The notes under the pieces: generated by a model
The model's database searches: none
Seen by the model: only the letters and a program-made list of their open reading frames with translations
Told to the model about the DNA's origin: nothing
Source of the DNA: Burkholderiales bacterium
GTDB taxonomy: Bacteria; Pseudomonadota; Gammaproteobacteria; Burkholderiales; Burkholderiaceae_D
Length of the DNA stretch: 12,710 bases
Assembly: GCA_005800405.1 (NCBI GenBank)
Contig: SYFN01000197.1
Span: 1-12,710, forward strand
Direction of reading: 5' to 3'
Shown here: piece by piece, positions 1 to 6,607 of the stretch
Position numbering within the stretch: the first letter of the stretch is position 1
Layout of the letters: every line of letters begins with the position of its first letter
Position numbers and translations under genes: made by a program

Positions 1-49
1 ACTTTGTCGATAGCACCTAACAAATTCCGAATTCATTACAAAGCTCTAG

Positions 50-178
50 AGAGATGTTCAAGATAGAAAGTCTGGCTCAGCCGGTCTTGATTGGTGGGTT
101 AATGAGATGAAAGCCAATACCTCAAAGAGATGGCAGAGGGTGCTCGCTGATTTCGCTGAGTAAACTGAGAACCAAGGC
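50..178 (+). pseudogene. Coding-like relic, unknown protein, partial
   Basis: An open frame runs from just after a TAG at 47-49 to a TAA at 161-163 and looks like a protein tail (it includes DWWVNEMKANTSKRWQ, then RVLADFAE). An ATG lies in frame at 107, but no clear ribosome site precedes it. Reading past the TAA gives TENQ. The segment 125-178 matches 2817-2870 at 41 of 54 bases, and the two copies encode LADF(A/S)E(stop/S)TENQ in the same frame. Three of the five differences in the 34-base core are silent third-position changes, which suggests both were once coding. The family is not recognised. An overlapping short frame (56-109, MFKIESLAQP...) cannot be excluded as the real one. Confidence 0.4.
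143..176 (+). repeat. Imperfect direct repeat, copy 1 (left of the phosphatase gene)
   Basis: Matches 2835-2868 at 29 of 34 bases, same orientation, 2692 bases apart, with weaker similarity out to 125-178. The copies enclose the phosphatase gene. The substitution pattern is coding-like, so this is more probably a duplicated gene fragment than an attachment site. Confidence 0.6.
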
Positions 179-464
179 TGTACCGACTCATGATTCTCGG
201 CGGCAAAGCCCCAGCTCCGATTGCACTTCTGGCACATACCTAAGCGATTCGTCTGCTGGGGTTAGTTGTATTTCTGGGTTACAAGTCCTAAGTAAAAAGC
301 AGCCGATTGAGCAATAGTAGCCATAAAAAATGAGCACTTTGTAAATACCATTAAAGCAATACCGTCCCTATGCGGCTTCTTAATTCAAGTCATCCGTTGC
401 AAACCGGCTGAGTGTGTGTCACAGGCTAGACAACGACGCCTAGCTGAAATGTAACTCCATGAGA
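179..464. other. Intergenic stretch without a recognisable gene
   Basis: No frame of useful length, tRNA, rRNA or repeat array is visible on either strand. Stops are frequent in every frame and the stretch is fairly AT-rich, with tracts such as CATAAAAAATGAGC near 321-334. I can give it no function. Confidence 0.5.
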
Positions 465-505
465 CGTCAGTTCAACAATTGACGGAGGCCCACCGATAAC
501 ATAAT
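465..505 (+). promoter_or_regulatory. Possible promoter with overlapping hairpin upstream of the phosphatase gene
   Basis: TTGACG (479-484) and CATAAT (500-505) each match the sigma-70 hexamers at five of six positions, but the spacer is short at 15 bases. The inverted repeat CGTCAGTT / AATTGACG (465-472 and 477-484, four-base loop, one G-T pair) overlaps the -35 hexamer and could be an operator. The start codon at 573 lies 67 bases beyond the -10. This is inferred from motif match only. Confidence 0.35.
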
Positions 506-560
506 CTGCACTATCTGGGTGTCTTTCAATAGCGGCGTCGAATTAGACTTTTCTACCCGC

Positions 561-565
561 GGAGG
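561..565 (+). promoter_or_regulatory. Ribosome binding site fixing the phosphatase start
   Basis: GGAGG lies 7 bases before ATG 573. The longer reading from ATG 519 would place this motif inside the gene and put 18 non-hydrophobic residues before the signal peptide. Confidence 0.75.
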
Positions 566-572
566 TATCACC

Positions 573-2795
573 ATGAAAAAGATAACAGCCATCCGTAAGC
601 TTCTTGGTGCCCTGGTATTTGGGTTGATGTTTTACTTTACGGCGTTGCTGCACGCCGCGCCAATTTCCATCGAACTAGATTCTGCAGTTATAACTCCAAT
701 TCAGCCCGAGCAGTTGCGTGTATTGGTAGAGCAGCAAAAAGTACTGTCACTTCAAGAGGCAAGTAACGCATCGGATCAATTTATTGAATCTACCGCGGTC
801 GGTCCGATCCAATCGACCAAGGCTTACTGGCTTATGTTCCAATTAAGGAATAATGCACCTAATGATCGCGACTACCGATTGAATCAAAAAACCTACGGTT
901 TACTTAATTTCAATGTATACCTGATTCATGAAAACGGCGATCAGATTGAATTTACGAGAAATTACGCGATGCTGGCGCCAGGCAACCGAATCGCAGAGGT
1001 GTCTCCTTTCATTACTCATAACCCACCGGTAGAATCGCAGTACCTCATCTTACGGTTGCACAGAAATGAGGTGGCAACTGTATTTGCGCGTATCCAGCCA
1101 GACCAGCGGTTCCTCCCTAAGCAATTCAATTTTCTTAGTATCGTCGATCATGCCAAATACCTTGAATTACGCCGGTATGGCTTGTACCTAGAGGGTGCAC
1201 TCACGGGTGCATTGCTGGCTCTGGCTATTTTCGGCTGGTATTCCTATTTCCGCAACCGCGACCATACCAGCCTGACTTATGGTATCTGGATATTGTTTGC
1301 ATTAGGTAGTGTACTTGTACTTGGCGTTCACGACGGTAGCAGAATGGCCGAGTTTTTTGTAAGGTTAGATGATTTCGGGGTCACACCCAGTGGGCTAACG
1401 GTTAGGCAGACGGTCTTTTATTTTCTGCCTGCTGGGCAGAGTATTACCTACGTCATCTTCGCTCGATCATTCCTCAATACCCGAGAACGGTTCAAGCTAT
1501 TTCATTATTTTAGTACGGCCTGGATAGCCGCTTACTTTCTACAATTTTCCATTAATGTTTTCACGCCACACACTATTCCGCCAAGTATTCTGTGGAATCC
1601 ACTATTGATTTGGTTGGTATTAGTTTTACTTGGGATCTACGGCTGCGCCTTTGTAAGGCTGCAGGAGGGCATGAAGATTGCCCGATTTTTCATGATCGCC
1701 ATGGTACCGTATGTATTATTTCGTTCGCTGTTCTTACTCGGTGTAGTTGGATTACCTTCACCAGTAGCAATGTTGCCTGATACCGGAATCTTCTTCCACT
1801 TCAAAGACGCTAACTCCATGCAAGGCTTCGGGGTCGTGTGTGAAGCGATGATCATGGCATTAGCAGTTGTTGCGAGATCGCGCTGGCTGCAGGACGAGTT
1901 AACTCTTAGTATCCGTGAGCAGAAAACCCTTGTTGAAAACCAGAATAAGTTACTAGAAGAAACTGTACAAGCTCGTACACTTGAGTTAACTCAGCGGCAC
2001 CGCGAGTTAGATGAAGCTCATCACGTTATTGTCAGTTCAGTTGATTACGCAAGTCGGCTGCAACGCAGTCAGTTGCCAAAGCCACACCGTATCGATGGTA
2101 GATTCAAGTCGCTTGGTGTTATCTGGGAGCCCAGAGACAACATCGGCGGTGATCTTTGGTGGCTGTCGTCCGCTCAGCCTACCAACCCTTACACACTTGC
2201 TGTTGCTGACTGCACTGGACACGGGGTACCTGGCGCCATGCTCTCGCTGTTAGTAACCAACGCATTAGAGCGAATTTACTCAGGAGACCCAGATAAATCA
2301 CCAGCAGAAGCCCTAATGGCACTAGATTTTCTTGTGAGGAACGGATTAAATCAAGATACAGCAGAAAGCGAGAGCGACGACGGTTGCGATGCAATGATCA
2401 TGCGCATCGACCGAGAACAACGTCAGATTGTATTTGCTGGTGCAAAGATCGGTGCATTCCAACTGACTCCTCAGGGCCAAGTAATTAGGCATCTAGCTAC
2501 TCGGGCTAGTTTGGGCTACTGCCAGCCACCTGATCCAGAGAATGAGCCGATTGATCAAGTAATTACCTACACGCCCGGCGACGCCTTTGTGATCGTAACT
2601 GATGGATTTACTGACCAAATTGGTGGCCCCATCGAACAACGATCATTTGGCTACCGACGAATTGAGCAGGCATTAGCACAACTAGCCACCAATTCGGCCC
2701 AAGAGATAGTTGATCGGCTAAGATACGAATTTGACGAATGGTGTGGCGCTTCGCGAATACGAGATGACTTGACGGTAATCGCGTTCAGGCTCTGA
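573..2795 (+). CDS. Membrane-anchored 7TMR-DISM sensor with SpoIIE/PP2C-type serine phosphatase domain
   Basis: Predicted 740-residue integral membrane signalling phosphatase. I chose ATG 573 over the in-frame ATG 519 because GGAGG (561-565) sits 7 bases before it and it opens directly onto a signal peptide (about residues 1-29, ending HAA). Residues about 30-200 resemble the 7TMR-DISM extracellular sensing domain, about 203-435 hold several hydrophobic segments fitting the DISM seven-helix bundle, and about 440-500 form a charged coiled coil. The C-terminal 230 residues are a SpoIIE/PP2C phosphatase with metal-binding acidic motifs GGD (D527), ADCTGHGVPGAM (D546), TDG (D677) and RDD (D731-732). 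Family knowledge: such enzymes usually dephosphorylate a STAS-domain anti-sigma antagonist or similar partner in response to an outside signal. No partner gene is in the window. Frequent TTA codons and apparently lower GC than the genes after 5000 suggest acquisition. The domain call is firm; ligand and target are unknown. Confidence 0.85.
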   Translation: MKKITAIRKLLGALVFGLMFYFTALLHAAPISIELDSAVITPIQPEQLRVLVEQQKVLSLQEASNASDQFIESTAVGPIQSTKAYWLMFQLRNNAPNDRDYRLNQKTYGLLNFNVYLIHENGDQIEFTRNYAMLAPGNRIAEVSPFITHNPPVESQYLILRLHRNEVATVFARIQPDQRFLPKQFNFLSIVDHAKYLELRRYGLYLEGALTGALLALAIFGWYSYFRNRDHTSLTYGIWILFALGSVLVLGVHDGSRMAEFFVRLDDFGVTPSGLTVRQTVFYFLPAGQSITYVIFARSFLNTRERFKLFHYFSTAWIAAYFLQFSINVFTPHTIPPSILWNPLLIWLVLVLLGIYGCAFVRLQEGMKIARFFMIAMVPYVLFRSLFLLGVVGLPSPVAMLPDTGIFFHFKDANSMQGFGVVCEAMIMALAVVARSRWLQDELTLSIREQKTLVENQNKLLEETVQARTLELTQRHRELDEAHHVIVSSVDYASRLQRSQLPKPHRIDGRFKSLGVIWEPRDNIGGDLWWLSSAQPTNPYTLAVADCTGHGVPGAMLSLLVTNALERIYSGDPDKSPAEALMALDFLVRNGLNQDTAESESDDGCDAMIMRIDREQRQIVFAGAKIGAFQLTPQGQVIRHLATRASLGYCQPPDPENEPIDQVITYTPGDAFVIVTDGFTDQIGGPIEQRSFGYRRIEQALAQLATNSAQEIVDRLRYEFDEWCGASRIRDDLTVIAFRL

Positions 2796-2834
2796 TCGAT
2801 ATCAATCAGAAAAACAAAGACACTGAAAAGGCTG

Positions 2835-2868
2835 CTTGCTGACTTCTCTGAGTCAACCGAGAACCAAG
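2835..2868 (+). repeat. Imperfect direct repeat, copy 2 (right of the phosphatase gene)
   Basis: Partner of 143-176. This copy has TCA where the left copy has the stop TAA, so its frame stays open into the insertion site of the IS element. Confidence 0.6.
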
Positions 2869-2874
2869 CAAATG

Positions 2875-2912
2875 TGGTAATCCTCCCTCAGTTTAGCGGT
2901 GGTCTGAAGTAG
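2875..2912 (+). repeat. Left inverted repeat of the IS element
   Basis: Twelve of the outermost 13 bases match the reverse complement of the right end (4053-4065). Matching continues less perfectly to the shared CTGAAGTAG, with a one-base gap. Confidence 0.8.
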
Positions 2913-2938
2913 AATTTTCTCAATTGGAGGAGTTCTAC

Positions 2939-3205
2939 ATGAAGAAGTCGAGATTTACAGATAGCCAGATCATGGAAGCGCTGAAACGGGCTGAGGCTGG
3001 CATCAAGGTGCCGGATCTATGCCGGGAGCTAGGGGTGAGTAGCGCCTTGTTTTACCGCTGGCGGGCCAAGTATGGCGGTATGGATGTGTCGATGATGACG
3101 CGCATGAAGGAGCTTGAGGAAGAGAACCGTCGCCTACGCAAGATGATCGTGGATGAGCGACTAAAGGCGGAGATTGTTCAGGAGGCACTTGCAAAAAAGT
3201 GGTGA
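2939..3205 (+). CDS. IS3-family transposase OrfA (DNA-binding subunit)
   Basis: An 88-residue protein supplying the helix-turn-helix (about residues 9-45, ending [14 protein letters not shown]) that recognises the IS ends, followed by a leucine-zipper-like coiled coil (about 54-82). ATG 2939 is chosen over the in-frame TTG 2924 because GGAGGAG (2926-2932) lies 6 bases before it. The opening [11 protein letters not shown] and the [10 protein letters not shown] segment are typical of the IS407 group. Most ribosomes should stop at TGA 3203-3205. A fraction should slip at the A AAA AAG heptamer (3193-3199) and continue into OrfB to make the full transposase. OrfA alone typically dampens transposition in this family. 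Confidence 0.9.
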   Translation: MKKSRFTDSQIMEALKRAEAGIKVPDLCRELGVSSALFYRWRAKYGGMDVSMMTRMKELEEENRRLRKMIVDERLKAEIVQEALAKKW

Positions 3206-3231
3206 GGCCATCTCGCCGCTGCGAGATGGCC
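3193..3231 (+). promoter_or_regulatory. Programmed -1 ribosomal frameshift signal
   Basis: The OrfA codons read gcA AAA AAG, so the canonical heptamer A AAA AAG (3193-3199) is in the correct phase. Six bases later a perfect 11-bp stem begins, GGCCATCTCGC (3206-3216) with GCGAGATGGCC (3221-3231), closed by a CGCT loop. Slipping back one base makes the next codon GTG 3199, the first codon of OrfB. The OrfA stop lies between heptamer and hairpin. Confidence 0.9.
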
Positions 3232-4026
3232 AAGCAAGCAGTACAAGAGAGGGGTGTCTCCATCAAACTGGCCTGTGAAGCATTTCGGGTCAGTGAAACC
3301 TGCTACCGATATCAGCCCAAGCGGCGTGCTGAGAATGATGTGATTGCCGACTGGCTGATTCGTCTGACAGAGAATCGTCGGAATTGGGGCTTTGGCCTGT
3401 GTTTCCTGTATCTGCGTAACGTGAAGGGCTATCCATGGAATCACAAGCGGGTTTATCGGATTTACAAGGAGTTAGAGCTGAACTTGCGGATCAAGCCTAA
3501 AAAGCGGCTTATAAGGGAGGAGCCTCAGGCGTTGAACGTTCCCGATGACATCAATGAAGTCTGGTCGCTGGATTTTATGCATGATCAGCTGAGCGATCGC
3601 CGACCATTTCGATTGCTGAACGTGATTGATGACTTTAATCGGGAAGCACTGGGAATTGAAGCAGACTTCTCACTGCCGGCAGAGCGATTGATTCGGGCGC
3701 TGGAACAGATCATCAGCTGGCGCGGCAAGCCGAGAGTGATTCGGTGCGACAACGGGCCAGAGAATATCAGTGGTGCGATGCAAACCTGGGCTAATAAAAA
3801 CGGAATACAGATTGAATATATTCAGCCCGGACAACCGCAGCAAAATGCTTATATCGAGCGATTTAATCGCACTGTTCGCTATGACTGGCTGGCACAGGAG
3901 CTGTTCGACAGTATCGAGGAGGTGCAGGATCAGGCAACGCGCTGGATGTGGCACTACAATCACGAACGCCCGAACATGGCTTTGGGTGGCATTACCCCTA
4001 ATCAGCGGCTGGCTATGGCCGCTTAA
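3199..4026 (+). CDS. IS3-family transposase OrfB, catalytic DDE integrase domain (made as OrfAB by -1 frameshift)
   Basis: The frame opens in the -1 phase at the end of the slippery heptamer and codes for 275 residues. Fused to the first 87 residues of OrfA it gives a transposase of about 362 residues. The retroviral-integrase-like core shows D125 (VWSLDFMHD), D184 (IRCDNGPEN) and E220 (AYIERFNRT), with exactly 35 residues between the second and third: a DD35E triad. The N-terminal part (about 10-110) fits the HTH_21-type region of OrfB proteins. GTG 3199 or GTG 3202 could allow separate initiation, but no good ribosome site is seen, so frameshifting is the likelier route. It cuts and joins IS ends by copy-out-paste-in transposition (family knowledge). 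No internal stop or deletion is visible. Confidence 0.92.
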   Translation: MVRPSRRCEMAKQAVQERGVSIKLACEAFRVSETCYRYQPKRRAENDVIADWLIRLTENRRNWGFGLCFLYLRNVKGYPWNHKRVYRIYKELELNLRIKPKKRLIREEPQALNVPDDINEVWSLDFMHDQLSDRRPFRLLNVIDDFNREALGIEADFSLPAERLIRALEQIISWRGKPRVIRCDNGPENISGAMQTWANKNGIQIEYIQPGQPQQNAYIERFNRTVRYDWLAQELFDSIEEVQDQATRWMWHYNHERPNMALGGITPNQRLAMAA

Positions 4027-4028
4027 CG

Positions 4029-4065
4029 CTACTTCAGGCGTCCGTTAAAAATGGGGGGATTACCA
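4029..4065 (-). repeat. Right inverted repeat of the IS element
   Basis: Begins two bases after the transposase stop and ends GGATTACCA. The reverse complement matches 2875-2912 as described there. The first ATGTGG base at 4065 overlaps the last repeat base, which makes the exact boundary ambiguous. Confidence 0.8.
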
Positions 4066-4201
4066 TGTGGCTTCGCTAATTGCCAACGGCATTGAGTACG
4101 CGCCTTGGACTGGCTACAACTTAGATCGGATCCCCTTGGGAGAAGCCGTTGCAAAAGCCATCGCGCTTCACCTCGACCGAGTCGGGACAGAGGAAGCCTG
4201 A

Positions 4202-4493
4202 CCGTCTGGCGGCTCTTCCTATCCCGATTGAAAGTCCGCTTTCCGAGTCTGGTTATATTCGCTAACGGGCGGAAGTGACAATTCGACTAACAGAAACCAG
4301 CGACTTACTGTTCGATCAAGTTGTCGCTGGGTAATCGGTTTGTATGACCGCGAGACTCAGTAAGCGGCCCATCAATGTTGAGCGTGGCCGACGGTCAAAG
4401 ATCAGAGATAATCGAAGGGCGCTGAAAGTCGGCGCTGGCGGGACGGCGGCAACCGATACGAAAAATCAAAACCGGGTATGAAAGCGGGTATGA
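4202..4493. other. Intergenic stretch with one strong hairpin, no gene seen
   Basis: No convincing frame is visible on either strand. CCAGCGAC (4297-4304) and GTCGCTGG (4323-4330) form a perfect 8-bp stem around an 18-base loop. No T-run follows it, so it is not an obvious terminator. At the right edge cgggtatgaaa is repeated at 4473-4483 and 4485-4495. Confidence 0.45.
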
Positions 4494-4495
4494 AA
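4473..4495 (+). repeat. Two-copy 12-base tandem repeat
   Basis: CGGGTATGAAA occurs at 4473-4483 and 4485-4495 with one intervening base (G). ACGAAAAATCAA at 4459-4470 and ATGAAAAATCAA at 4501-4512 flank it as a second, diverged pair. It may be a slippage product; no function is assigned. Confidence 0.6.
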
Positions 4496-4532
4496 TGAAT
4501 ATGAAAAATCAAGCATCCAGTATTGGCAGGGC

Positions 4533-4868
4533 TTGCAGATATCAATTTCGGTTCAACGTCTAAGCCGGAATAACTTTTTGGATTTTGTCAGGTATCTCGA
4601 TTCTTTCGCGGCCGCTGAGGAACTGTTGATTAATGAATGCAGGAAACTCTTGCAGCGCAATTACTCGCGAGAAACCCTTGATTTTGCTGAACTTCGCATT
4701 GCACAGCGACACCGGCTTCCCATAAAACGTGGATTTATTCAGCGTCTACGTAATCGAATCAACCATGTTGCAATTTTAAAAAATTGCGGTATGTCGGATT
4801 GGCCTCTCGTCACCAGCGACATAAACCCAGAACGTGTCGCAAAAACCCGAAGACTGAAACATCAGTGA
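4533..4868 (+). CDS. Hypothetical protein, possibly a fragment
   Basis: An open frame of 111 codons from TTG 4533. The frame itself opens after a TGA at 4491-4493 and has no ATG or GTG before 4533. A weak GGCAGG lies about 6 bases before the TTG. The product is basic and predominantly helical, with hydrophobic residues spaced as in helices around FLDFVRYLDSFAAAEELL, then a basic middle (KRGFIQRLRNRINH) and a tail ending RRLKHQ. I see no signal peptide, membrane segment, metal site or known catalytic motif. The poor start and the neighbouring debris suggest a truncated or decayed gene, although the frame is long enough to be unlikely by chance. A phase-shifted start at ATG 4495 or 4501 ends at TAA 4561-4563, so a frameshift near there is another possibility. 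Confidence 0.4.
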   Translation: MQISISVQRLSRNNFLDFVRYLDSFAAAEELLINECRKLLQRNYSRETLDFAELRIAQRHRLPIKRGFIQRLRNRINHVAILKNCGMSDWPLVTSDINPERVAKTRRLKHQ

Positions 4869-4980
4869 TTGGCGCACTGAGCCAGCCTTCGATGACTGGC
4901 CACCTCTGCGACCCGCGGGGGCGCATGAAACACATCAGAAAATAGAACGATCAGGAGACTAGTCAAACGCCTGCCGAACC

Positions 4981-5784
<804 letters not shown>

Positions 5785-5849
5785 GACTCAGTCCTCTGAC
5801 AGTGAAGCCGCAGGCAATTTTGTTGCCCTGCAGAATACGAAGAAGGCGA

Positions 5850-5877
5850 ATTATGCCCTAAGGAAGCCGTGATCCAA
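5850..5877 (-). promoter_or_regulatory. Weak candidate promoter for coaD-ferredoxin
   Basis: On the minus strand TTGGAT (5877-5872) is followed after 16 bases by CATAAT (5855-5850), a five-of-six -10 match but only a three-of-six -35. Between it and the coaD start, GCAGG-CAA / TTG-C-CCTGC (5810-5831) can form a bulged hairpin in the leader. Low certainty. Confidence 0.3.
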
Positions 5878-5928
5878 TAAAACCGGAAACTTTCATGACT
5901 GGACCAATGGCACCAAGCCCCTGATGTT

Positions 5929-5962
5929 TCGGACGTCCGAGCCACACAGCTGCGCTGGCTCG
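5929..5962. other. Palindrome and hairpin downstream of rsmD
   Basis: TCGGACGTCCGA (5929-5940) is a perfect 12-base palindrome, overlapping a 7-bp stem CGAGCCA/TGGCTCG (5938-5944, 5956-5962). They lie in the gap after rsmD and could serve as an operator or transcript-end structure. No T-run supports termination. Confidence 0.3.
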
Positions 5963-6001
5963 CCATATAACGTGGCTCCTTTCAGCGTCTAACGGAAGCT
6001 T

Positions 6002-6601
6002 CTAATTCCATCCCGTTTCATCCGACGCGAACAGGCCAAAATGAACCACGCCAGCCTTGTCAAGGCGAACCACTTTCCAGGCGTCCATCCACTGGTCCAT
6101 CTCGGGACCCGTAAAAGGCTGATCGGCTTCAGCATAGACCAGCCCGCCGGGCGCAAGCAAGTCCCGGCACCGGGGTAGCAAAGTCGGCAAACGCTTCTCG
6201 GCATACGGTGGATCCAGAAAAATAAGATGAAATTTTTGGGACTGGTGCGTCAGCCACTGCACGGCATCACCACGCTGTATGCGCACGTTACTGGCCGACA
6301 GCTTATCGCGAGTGACCTCCAACCTTTGAATTGCGTGGGAATCGGATTCGACCATAACCACACTCTCGGCACCACGACTGGCCGCCTCAAAACCCAGCGC
6401 ACCCGTACCCGCGAAGAGATCCAGGCAATGCCGTCCCCGCCAGCTGCGGTGCTGAAGATGTTCTAACCAATTGAAGACCGTTTCACGTACCCGATCAGGC
6501 GTGGGGCGCAAACCTTCGACGTCGGGCACTGGCAAAGGGGTGCGCTTCCACTGCCCGGCAATGATGCACACCTGTCGGGGAGCGTTGGACCTGCGGCTCA
6601 T
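6002..6601 (-). CDS. rsmD: 16S rRNA (guanine(966)-N2)-methyltransferase
   Basis: Transfers a methyl group from S-adenosylmethionine to N2 of G966 in 16S rRNA of the assembling 30S subunit. The 199-residue protein shows the family-typical RPTPDRVRETVFNWL (32-46), the SAM-binding glycine motif LDLFAGTGALG (60-70), the acidic ribose ligand near VMVESD (82-87) and the catalytic LDPPY motif (129-133). Its ATG is 6 bases after the stop of the inactive M16 gene, so it is translated from the same transcript. The rsmD neighbourhood next to ftsY, with ftsEX-rpoH beyond, is a conserved proteobacterial arrangement, here with the two M16 genes placed between. Confidence 0.95.
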   Translation of the reverse strand: MSRRSNAPRQVCIIAGQWKRTPLPVPDVEGLRPTPDRVRETVFNWLEHLQHRSWRGRHCLDLFAGTGALGFEAASRGAESVVMVESDSHAIQRLEVTRDKLSASNVRIQRGDAVQWLTHQSQKFHLIFLDPPYAEKRLPTLLPRCRDLLAPGGLVYAEADQPFTGPEMDQWMDAWKVVRLDKAGVVHFGLFASDETGWN

Positions 6602-6607
6602 GCGCGA

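Larger units (their letters stand above)
2876..4064 (+). mobile_element. Complete IS3-family insertion sequence (IS407-like), about 1189 bp
   Basis: Two overlapping transposase frames lie between imperfect inverted repeats of about 37 bases (2875-2912 and 4029-4065). Both begin TGGTAATCC read inward and end CTGAAGTAG. The sequence ATGTGG occurs at 2872-2877 and again at 4065-4070, so a 4-base target repeat ATGT with ends GGTAATCC...GGATTACC fits best and agrees with the 4-base duplications usual in the IS407 group; the boundary could shift by a base or two. Both frames, the frameshift signal, the ends and the target repeat look intact, which suggests a recent and possibly still active copy. 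It lies 80 bases after the phosphatase stop, in the same direction. Confidence 0.88.
2796..4201 (+). pseudogene. Short unknown reading frame split by the IS element
   Basis: The left part (2796-2875) reads ...KTLKRLLADFSESTENQAN and the right part (4069-4201) reads ...ASLIANGIEYAPWTG, then YNLDRIPLGEAVAKAIALH to a TGA at 4199-4201. Deleting the IS with one ATGT target copy joins them at a single GTG codon without a frame change, giving about 70 codons. This supports a once continuous coding segment cut by the insertion. No ATG, GTG or TTG lies in frame between the phosphatase stop and the insertion point, so the true start was lost earlier or the whole is a decayed C-terminal fragment. It shares a segment with the relic at 125-178. 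The family is not recognised; the tail looks soluble and helical. Confidence 0.55.

Noticed and set aside
170..242. Minus-strand CxxC-like reading (MCQKCNRSWG) resembling a zinc ribbon
   Set aside because: Only one CxxC pair, no start signal, and it opposes the more persuasive plus-strand relic.
367..400. Resemblance to an integron attC site (CGGCTTCTTAATTCAAG then CCGTTGC)
   Set aside because: The required RYYYAAC and GTTRRRY core boxes do not pair, no inverse core is found at a suitable distance, and no integrase is in the window.
76..412. Nine-base inverted repeat CTCAGCCGG (76-84) / CCGGCTGAG (404-412)
   Set aside because: Too short and too far apart to be distinguished from chance.
519..572. 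Upstream start ATG 519 for the phosphatase
   Set aside because: No ribosome site there, and it would put 18 polar residues ahead of a clear signal peptide that has its own GGAGG.
4533..4868. Tyrosine recombinase or phage integrase fragment
   Set aside because: The basic tail is suggestive, but no R-H-x-x-R or catalytic tyrosine motif is visible.
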